Notes: a model not told the origin generated them from the sequence alone. A stretch of DNA of 64,000 nt from Callipepla californica brunnescens (GCA_023055505.1 JALIRH010000002.1:22636437-22700436); one strand, 5' to 3'. Positions 35,446-47,895 are shown, numbered from the stretch's first letter. Numbers and translations: made by a program.

Positions 35446-38400
35446 ATGGAGACAGTAATTACAAACAGTGTGTATGGGAATGAACAAAACAGAAAGAAAA
35501 CTCTTCCTATTTTAAAATCATCTTCATGTTGATGGAGTATTAATGAGTTAAAGGGAAAAGAAGAGCTAGTTTGAGAAGTAAATGGAGGATTTATTTATTA
35601 ATTTAATTTACAGATTGTTTTTCTAGTCTATCAAAAATAGATCTGTTCAGAAACACAGACAAATTTGTTAGAAATTACTAAATCATGAAAACTCAAATTT
35701 CTTAACTATCTGTGAAAGCACACAGCAAGCATCAAGGTGGGGGACAATGTTAATTATAGATTCTCTGGTTAATTTTCCGCCTTAGGTACCAGGGTAAGAA
35801 TAATGATTCTGAATTTGAAAAATGAGATGTTGAGAAGTGTGTTATTAAATTATAGTTCTGTGCTCTTAAACTAATGAAGCCTAGTTTCTTTTATTGGTTG
35901 ACTGGCTTTGCAGTCTGAGACAGTGCAAGCTTCAGCTGAATCTTTTCAGCAATAAGGGCATTTGAAGTTTCCATTATCACTTTTTGAAATTCATAGGGTC
36001 TATTTTCACTTTCCATATAATTTATAGAAACATAATTAACTTGGAAACCTCTTTCTCTTCTGTTGAATTAGTGAAAAGACCCTAACATTAAAGAATATGC
36101 ATAATGACTGTACAAGTATTGTTTCAATAGGTAAATAGAAGAGTTTGGCAGTGAATTCTGGGGCCCATTAATTAAGATTAAGTTGGCATTTTTAGCAGGC
36201 AGTAAAACAACTACAGGAACATGCAGAGAAGGACTGCTTGTTTTCAGAAATGATTAGGTGTGAGCCCTCATTCTTCTGAAATGCCAAGCAGCACGTCATG
36301 GTAATCTCATTATTTTCCTTCCCATCTTTCTACCTTCCTCTGTCTTGCCTCCCCTACTTCAGAATTGGATATGTTGGGTTTATGGGATGTTATTAATCAG
36401 TGCATTCTGACTATTTGGTCAAACATGACTTAGTTACGTTTTGATCAAGCTTCTGTAGAGGTAGAAAGGCAGCTTCAGAAGATCCACTTTCTGCAGGATT
36501 GTTTATTTGGTAATGATTGTATTTTCAATTTGAGAGATAATTTGATTGGAGAGAGTATGCACAGAACCTCGTGCCTTGTAAAGGTCTGCACATAGAAGTA
36601 AAGACAACTAAATATTCAGGCAGCATGCCTTTCTTGTACACTGTTCCTAGGCTCTGCCCCACAGGACATAGCTTCTAGCACAGGACTAGTTTCTAGTGTG
36701 CCACAATTAAACAAATGTAATCCTAAATTAAGCGGGATTTGAGCTCAAGTAACTTAATTTTCAAGTACCTTATTTGAAGATACGTTACTGGGTTTAAAGA
36801 CAAATGTCACACTTAGATACCAAGATTTTTTACCATGAAAATCACTAAATGGGTGGTAGTAGCTCTACAAATCTAAGAATTGTGCTGAAGATAGCTCCAA
36901 GAAGCACAAATGCTGTCCATAGTGAAAAGTGTCATAAGAACAGCTATTCTGAACAAATCTATATAACACTCCTTGAAAACACTGGATGATGGTAATTGAA
37001 AGCCTTTACGGCACCAGGAAAAGAGTAAATGCAGCAAGTTCTTGAGAAATGACTTGTGTTCAAGTTACACCACAAACACGATAAAGTGTTCTGGTATCTA
37101 GCTCTCCTCCTTTTCCACAACCTAAAATCCTTCTGAAACCTGAAGAAGCAGTAAGGAGAAAGAAAGGAAAAAAGACCATAGGATGAAAGAATTTCAATAC
37201 ACTCATTTTGAAAAAGTATGAGATTATTTGTAGATTTCATAAAATTAACATAGAAAAGCAGTATTTTCTACCTTCATACCTTCATTAGATCTTCTCAAAT
37301 GTATCTGTCGCATTATATTTTAGTACAAGACTCAAACAAGGAAGTTCTATCTAAAACTACTACCATCAGAGTTTTGCTGTTAATTCATTTTTGATGAATT
37401 TCAACATACTGTTTTAAAAGTTTTAATTACAATTACAGTAAAGGCACATACTAGTGAAACTGGATACTTTACAGTGTTATAGTATTAAGGTTCTTAAAGT
37501 TCAATCATGCCAATGCAGATGTTACTAATTACCTTGGAAGTATGAATACTTACACAAGCCTGTTTTCAACTGCAGCATAATTCAATTAAAGTAGTGCTTA
37601 TAATTTAACAACATAAATGATAGTTAAGAATAGCCAATACGTGGAACTGTTAAGAAATAACATATATAAACATAGTTTACATAAGGGAAGGAACTGAAAT
37701 TTATCTGAGGCAGAGAAGCAGCTGGGATTATCTGAGATAATTATAAAATATTGCCTGTAGTAGTGACATTACAAAAGACATACCGAAAACAGACTAAAGC
37801 ATTTATTTCCTAGTAGCAGCCTCTTTAGAGTCTCAGATTGCTGGGACTTTTGTTTTCTGTACGTCATTCTGCAAAGTTTTCTTCCTAGGAGTTTTTCCTT
37901 CTCCTTTTTATTTTTTATGTTTATGATGCCAAATAGAGTCTAGCTCCACCTCACTTTGTACTGCTGCTTGACAAGAGACGTGATAGGTAATGTAATACAG
38001 CACTAAATCAACACAGAATCAAGCTGTATGTGCACACACTCGCTCCGTGGTTCATGTCTCTGACAGAAGTGCCCTTTTAGCACAGAACACTGTTACCTTT
38101 TACTGCTGTGCGCTGGGCTTCCACAGATAATAGTATAATCACAATGATTAATCCTGAACAGATTTTCTTAAAATGCAGACAACATGTAGATATATTACAG
38201 TGCAATTACCATGTAAATACATTTTATTTTTCATGTGAAATAGGGAAATGTGGTTGCATAATTGATAAAATCTTGTATGTAATAGTATGCTGTGTGAATA
38301 GAGTTCATGATTTCTTATTTCCTGTGTTAAGCCTAAAAATTTGTCAGAGGGATGGGATATAGAGTAAGCTTTGGTTCGCAGAAACCTATTCAAATGACAC

Positions 38401-38621
38401 CATGTATTTCCATCCACATTTGCACTTCTATTGTATACACAAAAGAGTTAAGAACTTTTCTTGTATTTTTATTTAATCCAATCTAATTTTGATAGATAAG
38501 TATATGAGTTGTCTTAACCAAAGTTTTAAGATACTATGAACAGCAGGAGCATGTAAAAGAAAACCAGACAAATCCAGCACGAGTGGATTTCAAGATATGA
38601 GTCTCAGATATGTAACTGTAC

Positions 38622-38811
38622 CTTGAGTCACCTGCTGGATGGCCAGCATCATCCCAGACACCGCATCAGGAACCAGATTTTCCTTCCAGTTGTAGACAGG
38701 CACCCACTCCAAGATGGGCAGCCGCCTCACGCACCACTCCTTGATATCTTCACGGCGAACAGCCCGGATCTTCCCCCACACTGCACTCCTCTTCCTCTTT
38801 GCCCCCGCCAT
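38622..38811 (-). CDS. SLC26A7: SLC26A7 coding exon 1 (residues 1-63, first base of codon 64)
   Basis: This exon encodes the cytosolic N-terminus and the start of the membrane domain. It begins [14 protein letters not shown], has a basic stretch (residues 5-20), then [16 protein letters not shown] (31-46) and [17 protein letters not shown] (47-63), which leads into the first transmembrane helix. The ATG at 38811 is chosen because it matches the conserved N-terminus, has G at -3 and G at +4, and has no ATG before it back to the acceptor at 38920. The reading frame is open upstream but lacks ATG there. The exon likely extends as 5' UTR to 38919. The donor is CAAG|GTACAG, phase 1. Confidence 0.95.
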
Positions 38812-38919
38812 CACTGACACCCCCAAAAGAAATTCCTTGTGCAAAAGAACTGGCAGCTGAGAAACCACCCTGATCTGGGTCGTTCTTCAGGTTTCTTCTG
38901 AGAATTTGTGGTCCCAAGA

Positions 38920-39071
38920 CTACAGGAAAAAAAAAATTAAAAACAAACAAACAAACAACACAGAAGCACTCGCATTTTCTGCAGCTGTGCTCTCACTACG
39001 CTCAGTAAAAGCACTTCCAAAACACCATAATCATACAAACAGCCACGTAAAGCGCATAGAGCAAAGCTCAC
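38920..39071 (-). other. SLC26A7: Possible 152-nt intron in the SLC26A7 5' UTR
   Basis: The donor GTGAGC and the acceptor TTTTCCTGTAG (AG at 38921-38920) frame 152 nt. The pyrimidine tract is the complement of an A-rich run with (CAAA)n at 38926-38960. The interval holds several ATG triplets, which splicing would remove. The acceptor is strong by eye; expression data are needed to confirm it. Confidence 0.4.
38926..38960 (+). repeat. Poly-A and (CAAA)n run forming a pyrimidine tract on the minus strand
   Basis: The A-rich run is immediately upstream (minus strand) of the AG at 38921-38920 and supplies the pyrimidine tract for the possible 5' UTR acceptor. Confidence 0.85.
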
Positions 39072-39104
39072 ATGTTCAGCTCGTCTCCTCTCCTGTCAGT
39101 TTCT
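39072..39104 (-). other. SLC26A7: Possible non-coding first exon of SLC26A7
   Basis: This would run from the TATA-predicted start to a donor reading ACAT|GTGAGC on the minus strand (intron begins at 39071). The exon would be about 33 nt and non-coding. It depends on the start-site estimate and on use of the donor. The alternative is an unspliced 5' UTR reaching 38811. Confidence 0.35.
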
Positions 39105-39128
39105 GGCTCTCCCCCGTCACCTCCTGCT

Positions 39129-39134
39129 TTATAT
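39129..39134 (-). promoter_or_regulatory. SLC26A7: TATA box of the probable SLC26A7 promoter
   Basis: Read on the minus strand the sequence is GAATATAAAGCAGG, a good TATA match. It sits about 320 bp upstream of the initiator ATG and just downstream of a small CpG-rich patch (about 39140-39310). Transcription would start about 30 nt further on, near 39104. The position and orientation fit the gene; that it is used is an inference. Confidence 0.6.
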
Positions 39135-39135
39135 T

Positions 39136-39330
39136 CGGGCAGTGCTGTGCTTTTGGCCTCGGTCCAGAGGGAACGTGAGGCACAGCGGGGCGAGCACTCG
39201 CCGGGGGCTGTGTGGAGCTGGGAGAGGTGCGGGACCTGAGGACATCTCAGGGCCTCTTCAGGGTCACAGCAGAGCCAGCGCTGAGCTGAGGACAGGGACT
39301 GGGCTTTGCTCCATCAGCCCTGCTTCCTCT
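39136..39330 (-). promoter_or_regulatory. Small CpG-rich patch upstream of the TATA box
   Basis: In an otherwise AT-rich window this stretch is GC-rich and holds about nine CpG dinucleotides, with GGGGCGAG-type GC boxes and a 14-nt inverted repeat at 39189-39202. It lies directly upstream of the TATA box, so I read it as the proximal promoter. It is short for a CpG island. Confidence 0.5.
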
Positions 39331-42300
39331 ACGGGGCAGAACAGAGCTCAGTTCACCCAGTAATTTTTGGTCGAGAAATTACTTCTTGCACAGAGCACGC
39401 AGGTACAAAGTTGATTAGTGCACAGAAGTCATCTAAAGTGTTAGGACACTTAAATGCTTCGTTCCATATGGAGCAAGGGCACAGGGGAACTAGAGTATCT
39501 GTACCTCTAGATGTCAAAAAACCTCTCAGATCAAAATCTGAGATCTGTTTCATGTGTTAAAATGCCCTCCCAAACACTGTTCCCTGGTAAGCAATAAAAA
39601 TAGATATACTAAATATATTAAATATTTTACTTGTATTCATATTCATATACATTAATTTGAATTTTAGTGTTTAGATTAAGATGAACAAAACATCCATTCA
39701 TGATTTTGATATTCTGCTCAAAACACTAATTTCAAATGAGACATGAATTCTCATTTCAGATAAAAGACGTTTCATAGTCCTTGAAATTACAGAAAAATAT
39801 TAGAAGAAATTCAAAATGGCAAACAGAAATATTTAAATTTTCTTTTAGTCTGTTATCTCAGTCTCCCCATATTCTGAACCCTGACTCAATTTTTTAACTG
39901 CTGGCATTGGTGGTTCTGAAACCGTGATCCAATTTTGCAAATATTTAATTATACATTTAGCTTTTCAGATTTAATCAGAGCTTAATACAACATAATTAGT
40001 CTCCTGAATATTACCAAAATGGTTTCTTATAACGTACATTACATACTTTTTTATTATGCTTCACCTCAGTTTTTCTTATTTTGAATTTTATTACATCTCC
40101 CATATTGTATCAGTACAGATCACAGATAATAGATGTTTTTTTCTAACATCCAAAGGATTTGTTTGGCTAGTTCATGTTTTTGTATAAGAAATTTTCCTCA
40201 CAATCATATTACTAGCATGCCAAATGATATTAAAAAAAAAAAAACATATATATAATATATGTATCTGGGCGATGGATGTATAATTTTAAAATTAATTCTA
40301 TAAATTCAGAAAAGAAATGGTTGCGATCACAAACAAACTTTTTAAAAAGCACAACTTGTATTCAAATAGAAAATAAAAAATAAAAGAGAGAAAAAATACA
40401 AGGGCAAATGGAGCACAAATCATTCTGCTGTGTCACTCATGGTGTGTGCTCCTGTATCACCCAAAAGTGGAAAAAAGTGGTTTACCAATACATAAAAAGA
40501 TTGCTTCTGCCAATGCTTCCTCGTAGGAATATTCCAGTGTACCTATTCTTTGTCCTGCTCATCCTTTAAACTTGTACATCCTTTAAAGAGCAGACAAAAC
40601 GCCCATGACTGCTTTATTTTACTTCTGTTCATGATAATAAACCTCCAAATATCAACTTCTTTTCTTCCCTGCTTATATCTTAAAACTGCAATTAATGGAC
40701 TTAAAAATTGAAGCTTTTATAGCTGTGAAGTGTTTCACAGCACAGATCTTTGCATATTTCCAAATGACCAGCAGTGGACAGGAATCCTTCTAGCTTCAGT
40801 GCCAAGAGCTTCTGTCTGCCAAAAGCTGCCCAGCTTTCATTAAACATTCAGTACTGCTAACTGTAAGAGCACTTACTAAACAAAAATGCATGTAAATACA
40901 TTTCTACTTATAGATATGTATGTACAAAATATGAGTACTGATGTAAGATGGACTAATTCTCATTTACTAAAAATCATGGTTCACTAGGAGCTATGAATGA
41001 GTATTTTGAAACAGTCAGAGAAATACCACCATATTCTGAAAGCAAAGATTCATGATTAAACACACAAGAATATAATTCCCAATCTTTGGGCTTCTCGTGT
41101 CAAATGCTGAAGCTTTTTGAGAGTATGTAATTGAGATTTTCCCACCTGGTATTTGCAGAGTCAGTAAATTTGGACAGTTTTGTCAATCCCAGATTGATAT
41201 CTGAACTCCTAGGATTAGCCATGTCAACAGACTTTTGTCCACCTCCAATAACAAGGGATGGTTTCTTTCTGTATCGCTGCGTGCATGCATGAATGCAAAC
41301 ATCTTACATCGAATGCTTAAAAATAAACACTGCTAGTTGAACACAGACAGAACTGCACATGCAGAGTCCTTGGGATGTCCACTCTGCTGTGGCATTTGTG
41401 TGGAAATTTGATTTTACTCCAGCAATTGCTTTGATGAGTGAAAAACAGACTGAAGTACCATTAAATCTGAAGTTGATCAACATCATCACCAGTCATGGAA
41501 AACATTGTTCCTCATCATAACTTTGAAATTAATTAAGTGTTCATACCAATGCCACAAAGCAATACATCATTTACAACAGCCCACACAAAGAAATCAAATT
41601 TTCTAAGGGAAGGCAGATGCTCAGGTGCACAAAACAGAAAGCCACTACAAAGTAGTGCAACCTTAAGGAATCATCAACAAACTCGTTTGTTCTTTTGTAA
41701 AACACAACAATACCCTAACGGAAACACATACTGCACTGTACCAAACAAACAAACATTTTCACACCAGGTGGCTTTCATTAACCTATAAACCTGTGATCTA
41801 TAAGCCCCTGAAGTACAAAAACTTGTTGTTCTTTAAACTGTGTTACAATGTCTACCAGGACTATGAGAGCCTCTCCTTCCAGAAACAGGTGCATAAAACA
41901 GAGTTTTATGGAATACTACAGGATAAGCACAAGAAATCCTTCATTTTATGCATTTAAGCCAGTGCATTCACACAGACATTTGTACAGTTGGATTGCTTAC
42001 AACTAGTTTTTTTGATGGTCTTCAATAGCTAACACCTGTTTTCAAGCGACTAGACACTTATTTTTCTGGAAAATACACAGTATTATTATTCTAGTAGTGG
42101 ACATACAGAGCAAAAAGGATAACCACATATGCCAACATTTAGAAGACAGGTAATACTTAAGGAAAAAATGCAGTACAAATTGGATGGTTTCTCACAATTG
42201 ATTTAAAATAGATTCACTTAAAAATGGGGTACATTCTGTGAGGGCAACCTATTTTTTCACCATTCATTGGGTATTTACATGCATGATGGATACATGTATT

Positions 42301-43016
42301 TAGGAGGTTTTAAGGATCTGACCTCAAAGGATGAAAAAAGAAACTGACCTAAAAAAAGAAAAAAGAAAAATTTAGGCATTCCACATCATATGGAAGCAGG
42401 CTTTGTAGGAAATCACTTAACTTTGCTCAAGAATTGCTTTCAGTCTTCACTTAAACTACCAGGAAAATTCAAGAATTAGGAATATGTTTACATGTCCCTC
42501 AGAAGTTAAATGAAGCTCTTTGAACCTTAGTGTTATGACAGAAATGATGTGACTTGCTCTTTTCAACTTTTCTCAGGAAGACAGTTCACTCACTAAACAT
42601 CTGCAAACAGCCAACTTTAAACCAATGGGACTTTGGACTAACTAAATCAATGCTCCTGCTGACTAACATCATTTGTTCCCTAATAACATCTTGTGCATCC
42701 AAGTCACTTCCCCATGCTCTCATCTACTGTCACTGGGCAAGGGAAATTACACATTGTGAATAAAACGTGTACTGATTGATGATTCAGGTCTGCTCATCTT
42801 TTCTTCAGAAGTGAACTGAATTTCCATTCATTCTTGTCCTCCATCCTATTCTATGATCTAGTTTTGATACTGCTGTCTTTGTCAGACAAAAATGGCAGAT
42901 GAAAGACTTAATAGAAGGTGGGTAAAAATCTTGGGTATACAAGCACTGCTTCATTAAGAAAGCTGGCAAAAATTCCAAGAGATATCATTTTAAAAACTTC
43001 CAAGTATGTTTGACCC
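39331..43016. other. Upstream non-coding region, no gene recognised
   Basis: 3.7 kb of mostly unique AT-rich sequence. I see an A-run with TATATA words at 40230-40262 and no CR1 tail, RNA gene or convincing exon. Confidence 0.7.
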
Positions 43017-43112
43017 TTGCAACCTGGTCTAGGGAGCCTGCTTTGTCAGGGGGATTTGACTAGATGATCTCCAGAGGTCCCTTCCAACCCCTACAATTCT
43101 GTGATTCTGTGA
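43017..43112 (+). mobile_element. CR1 3'-end fragment, about 95 bp
   Basis: TGCAACCTGGTCTAGGGAGC, then GACTAGATGATCTCCAGAGG and CCCTACAATTCTGTGATTC in plus orientation. Confidence 0.92.
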
Positions 43113-44420
43113 CAACATGGAGATTGGAAGTCATATTTAAAATAAACGATGGTGTGTATGAGTTTAGAGCATTTGAACTACAACTGTTACATGATACAAG
43201 CTTTTGAAATGGCTGGGGAGGCAACAGAGGGTGCTGAAAAACAGAACAAGACTGAAACAGTGGGGAAAAATCTGCCCTTTCAGAAATGCATTCCTGGATT
43301 TTGAGCATCTATTTTAAAAAAATAATAAAGCAACCAACAATTTATCAATTGTATGTTATATAAAATATTAAACTGAGCCATAGATGCTGCACCCCTTTAA
43401 TTATCCACTGAAATTTACGAAACTTTACCTCTAATATTTTGGTGTCAAAAGAAAATATACGTCCCAAAGTTCAAAGCTTCCCAATGTATCTTTCAAAATC
43501 AGATGTAATGCTTTTATTTTCATTTAAAAATACTCCTGATTTCAAATACTTAAACGTGGATATCAATTGAAAAAGATAAGATCCTAGCCCTTCACACAAG
43601 AGACTAAGCTAAAACTCGACCCCTTCAACATGCAGCACAATCAGAAGACACTGTGGCTTGACACAGTGTGAAGAACCGGAGTTATTACAAGATAAAGGTG
43701 AACCTCCAGGAAGCACAGAAGTCGGGTCCTGACCCACACGGCTTGGGCTCAGCTTTAAGACCTCGTCTGAAAATGGATTTTCAGCGCTCTCTAATTACAC
43801 CGTGCTACACAAAGCAGTACGAAGCAACACTGACATCCAGTGTCTTCGTTCGGTATTTTTCTTCTATTTTGTCAAGGTTCGAGAGCAGTAGCTAAACCTC
43901 ATCGTTTCACTACATGACAGCTTTTGAACCACATAACTCCAGGCATACAGCTTTATAAAGCAGTATGGTAAAAATCACAGCAACAGAAGTATTATACATT
44001 GCATTTAAAACAAATTTACCGGTCAGAAATTGAAGACCAGCGATAAATTATCAAGTAGTGAAACAGGAGCTCCTAGTGCTCAGGTACAGTCTGCTCTCAA
44101 TGAATCTAATAAATGAAAAATGCAAGCACAGAACTGTCAGAAAATTGTATAGTGTGACCGTTCTCTTAAATTCCACTTCCGCCCTATTACAGCTGTCTCA
44201 TAATAATGTGCTACTCAGTAGCTAACGAAGAAAAAAAATAGTATGATTGTGAAGTGATATTTAATTATTTTAGAATGTCTAAAATGAGCATGAGATACTG
44301 AAAAGTGCCTGTCTCTTATGGAAAAGATCTGAAAGAAAATCTAAATTTTCCTTCTCTCTTTAAGATTGCCTCTATCAGTCATTGGAAGGTAAACTTACCT
44401 TCAAAGTAGTAGAAAATGTG
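43113..44420. other. Non-coding stretch with a few CpGs
   Basis: Mostly unique sequence. The part at about 43660-43890 is locally richer in CpG than its surroundings and includes GGGTCCTGACCC; an ORF there (43668-43895, plus) is not recognisable. Confidence 0.6.
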
Positions 44421-44421
44421 T

Positions 44422-44453
<32 letters not shown>
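44421..44453 (+). repeat. (TA)n microsatellite
   Basis: TATACATACA followed by a pure TA run. Confidence 0.95.
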
Positions 44454-44870
44454 GCTTTTGAAACTTGGGGTAAAGTCACAGAATGAGCTGTAAATTGAGG
44501 TTTGTGAACTCCCACACTTGAGAATATATCTTTATAGCTAAAATTCACAAATATGTGAATCTATACAGCATCTATACAGTGACATCAAACAGAACCAATC
44601 TGTGGTAGCCCCGCACCTTGATGCTGTAGGATGCAACAGAAAAAAAAAGAAAAAAGTCCATTGATAGAACACTGAAGTCACAAATGTTTTGTTATTATTT
44701 TGCCTATCAAAATGTTCAGACAGAAAGCATACAACAGATTTCCTGATTTCTGGTTGCACAAACCAACCTATAAACCACACAACAGAAGGAGAATCTGAAG
44801 TATCAGGTTTGGATTCAAACAGCCCCAAGTTCAAGCAACCTCTTTTCATTTCAAACTTTGCTGGTTGGCT

Positions 44871-44941
44871 GTGAGCAGAGGCTCACTGGCTTCAGTTCTA
44901 GCCTTGACCTCCGGAGAACAAGGTTCAAAGCCTCTGCTCAC
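44871..44941 (+). repeat. tRNA-like foldback with A- and B-box matches
   Basis: The 13-bp arms GTGAGCAGAGGCT (44871-44883) and 44929-44941 are exactly complementary. Inside lie a CCTTG/CAAGG stem (44902-44906 with 44919-44923) and a central CTCCGGAG palindrome. AGGCTCACTGG (44879-44889) resembles a pol III A box at 8 of 11 positions of TAGCTCAGTGG, and GGTTCAAAGCC (44922-44932) fits the B-box pattern. D, anticodon and T arms do not fold canonically, so this is not an intact tRNA gene. A tRNA-derived pseudogene or SINE head, or chance, are possible. Confidence 0.35.
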
Positions 44942-47753
44942 TAAAAAGTTCTTCCCTTTAAGATCACTAGGTGATGAGCATTTAAACTTCTTGAAGAAGT
45001 ATCCATCTCTTTATGTGAGATCTGTCCTGGGTCCTGGCCTACCCACGGCTTTGGGACACCAAGGCACTGATGTGTTGGGAAGACCAAATCTGACTTCCTG
45101 TGACAGGGCTTGCTGGAACTGGGGTGTAGCAGCCATGACAGCTTTATGAGCAACCAACAGGCCTAAAATCTAACTGTTCATGTGGCACAACACCCTGTTC
45201 CCAAGCCTTCAAAGGACTTGTACATCCAGTTACTTTTATCCTGAGTAAATATAATACACCCCCAGCTGCATTTTGTGTTGAGTTTTACATCAGTGACTTG
45301 ATTCCAAGCTTTCAGACATGAAAGCTTTATGTAAGGATAATAGAACAAACTTCACTTTCCATCTTGGAACCTCAGCAATGAGTGACTAAGAAGGGCCACA
45401 CCCAGTGCCACAGCCACCGTGTGTGAGCATGATAAAACCAAGAAAACCTTAACCACCATCAGGATCATGAACAAATAGATCAATAAAACGAATTTCACAG
45501 GAGAGGAAAAGAATACTGAAATGTAGCACTGCTGCCCTTATGCTTCAAAAATGGTGCAGAAGGAATCATTTTTTTCTTGCAGCCTCGGGATTACCATTTT
45601 TTCCCTAAAAAAGACACGTTAAATAGTGTGAACAATGTAGAAAGTTTTAGCTAGCCTCTCTACTGTGTTACATTTTTAAGTCTAATGGATAAACTACTAA
45701 ATCGAGTATGATCCCAATGTTTGCAGCCTTAGAAAGTAAATCTATGTTCTGATAGTGTTACAGAGATAAGTTACTGCTATCTGAACAATCAGCAATACTT
45801 TACCTCCAGATGCACATGAAATTCCTTATTTTGCATCCCATTATAATCTTATCATATTCCTTTTTCTCTGTGTGAAAGCCTCTAAATGCCTCATTTCTAC
45901 CCACCTGACTACACACCGTGCTAATGCTACACATTTTACAGAGGTATAATTCAGTCCAGGTGTTAGTTACAAAAAATGGCAGCATTCAAGTCCATGGACT
46001 TTATTCTTTGGGATAGTTTTGTCCAACTGAAATAGAAAATCAATCACTTAACTGAAGAAACTGTTTATTTATAAAACAGCATATTAATTCAGTGCTGTAG
46101 GCTGTCATTATATAAATTACAATTGCAATAGATTTTATAACATGACAAAAACTATGGCCATTCAAAAAGGAAAAGCTATAAAGGGGAGTAATTAAAATTC
46201 AGTTTAATTAAGCAGCTAAAATCTTATTGACCTCTGAGATGGTAAGCCAGTGGAATTCCAAAGTGGCAACCAAATGAATCTGCTGAAACTAAGGAACAGT
46301 TAAAACAATAAGAAAAGATCTAAAAGAATTAACACATTCATACAATCATTGATTTTCTCACTGCAATTTGAAGTGTCTTAAAATGTATTTTATGAAACTA
46401 TCTTGTAATCTGCACACTTTACAAAAACGTTTAATGTGAAGAACGTACAGTTCACATTACATTTTTGAGTTGTTTCATTCTCAAGTATAAACCCACAAAT
46501 ACTTGAACACTTTCCCTTCCATAACCTATTTGCTAAACAAACTTAAAAATGGTCATCGAGTGTATATGAAAACACAACATATTGTATACCATGCTATCCT
46601 AGTGGCCAAGAAGTTAGAGAGAAGACAAATACTGCTGTGCTAATAATATTCAGTAACACTGGATTTTTATTTTTCTAAATATAATCTGGAAAGATATATT
46701 TATTCATATTGTTTTACTAAAAATTGTATCTGCTAAAGAGGAAGGTCGCCTCAGAAAATTCATACAAGAAAGAGTTTTGTTATGAATATCTTGCTTACTT
46801 CAATAGAAAATCTCAGCCTTGCTTGGGATTTAGTAAGCTATACACACATAAAATTACTAATTTGAGATGAATTATTTTATTTTAAACTACTCCAAAGATT
46901 TGTCCACAGCTATACAAAAATTACAAATGCTACAGTTAGGAAATAAGTCAGAGTAAATCACCAGGTGTACTTGCCAGCTGCTGAGAAGTCGGGAACCTTG
47001 CTGCTACTTCTCCAGCACTTTCTTCTCAAGTATTAGGAACAAACCCAGTGCAGCCTCTGAGCAGTCACCCAGCACACAGTGACTCTGCGTGCCAGGTCCT
47101 TAACAAGCCGTGACTTCTTCAGGGACTACTTACTTTGTTTAAAGTTTCCACCATACAGATGTATATTCCCTCATTCCAAATTTTAAATCTGCTTTGAAAA
47201 AACAGAATAAATGAGATGAGAGCACAATCAAATGAGGCTGCTTACCCATTTTATGCCACTGGGTAACTTTCATACAACTGAGTATATGAGAAAGACTTGC
47301 ATGACCTGGACTCTACCATTTGGGAATGTTTACTTCAGTTTTCAGCACCCTGTATTTACAGCAGAAAAAACTATTCTAGATCACCTTGAGCAATGCATAC
47401 TGTCCTTGTACCTCTGCTTCATGTGTTTATTAAGATGTGATTCTATTCACTTATTATGTGAATAACCAAGATTGCATATATGAATCACAAAATGATAAAA
47501 TAATAGAATGGCTTAAGTTAAAGAAGAAATGCTTGTTTCGTTGCTTTCTTAAGTATCTCCTGTTTCTCATCTTACACAATTTAAAATTAGACACATTTCT
47601 CTCCTGGAACAGAAAAAAATCATTTTGCAATTAAGTCAGTAATCTATGGTTAAAATTGTTACAACTACATCTTCAGTTCAGTATGGTGCCCTGAGTAGGC
47701 AGGTGTAACACTAGGCTCTGTCAGTCAAAAGGACAGAAAGGGGAATTAAAGAT
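44942..47753. other. Non-coding stretch, nothing recognised
   Basis: 2.8 kb of unique AT-rich sequence without CR1 tails, long simple repeats or supported exons. Confidence 0.65.
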
Positions 47754-47785
47754 AAACAAACAAACAGACAGACAGACAGACAAAC
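47754..47785 (+). repeat. (CAAA)n(CAGA)n microsatellite
   Basis: Compound four-base repeat of about 32 bp. Confidence 0.95.
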
Positions 47786-47895
47786 TTAAAATATGGCTTG
47801 TTCTAGAGCACTTAGCTACATCACATATATTGTATGCATAAGTTTTCCCAGGTATATGAAAATGGCAGTAATTAGAGAGTGGAGAACAGCTGGTA

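Larger units (their letters stand above)
24920..38621 (-). other. SLC26A7: SLC26A7 intron between coding exons 1 and 2
   Basis: 13,702 nt, the largest intron in the window. It contains an unassigned ORF (25096-25284), A-rich and pyrimidine-rich low-complexity tracts (29683-29719, 30840-30900, 31661-31698), two CR1 copies in gene-sense orientation (32196-32880 and 34634-35445) and a 19-bp tandem duplication (33999-34036). The stretches 25400-29600 and 35450-38590 show unique AT-rich sequence only. Confidence 0.85.
1..39104 (-). other. SLC26A7: SLC26A7 gene, 3' part missing (gene span inside window)
   Basis: The span runs from the inferred transcription start near 39104 down to base 1. Ten coding exons give 437 residues that I recognise as SLC26A7 from the N-terminal block MAGAKRKR, the [19 protein letters not shown] block, and [12 protein letters not shown], which corresponds to the SLC26 signature. 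The family member is a Cl-/HCO3- exchanger, also described as a chloride channel, known in mammals from kidney intercalated cells, gastric parietal cells and thyroid, where it is needed for hormone synthesis. Intron phases in order are 1, 1, 0, 0, 0, 2, 0, 0, 0, 0. The human protein is about 656 residues, so roughly one third, including the STAS domain, should lie beyond base 1. The start is fixed by conservation with the human N-terminus. Confidence 0.95.

Noticed and set aside
38812..38868. A start upstream of 38811 for SLC26A7
   Set aside because: The frame is open, but the first codon offered at 38868 is GTG and no ATG lies upstream in the exon; conservation supports the ATG at 38811.
44871..44941. 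An intact tRNA gene
   Set aside because: D, anticodon and T arms do not form canonical stems and loops, so only a tRNA-like remnant is claimed.
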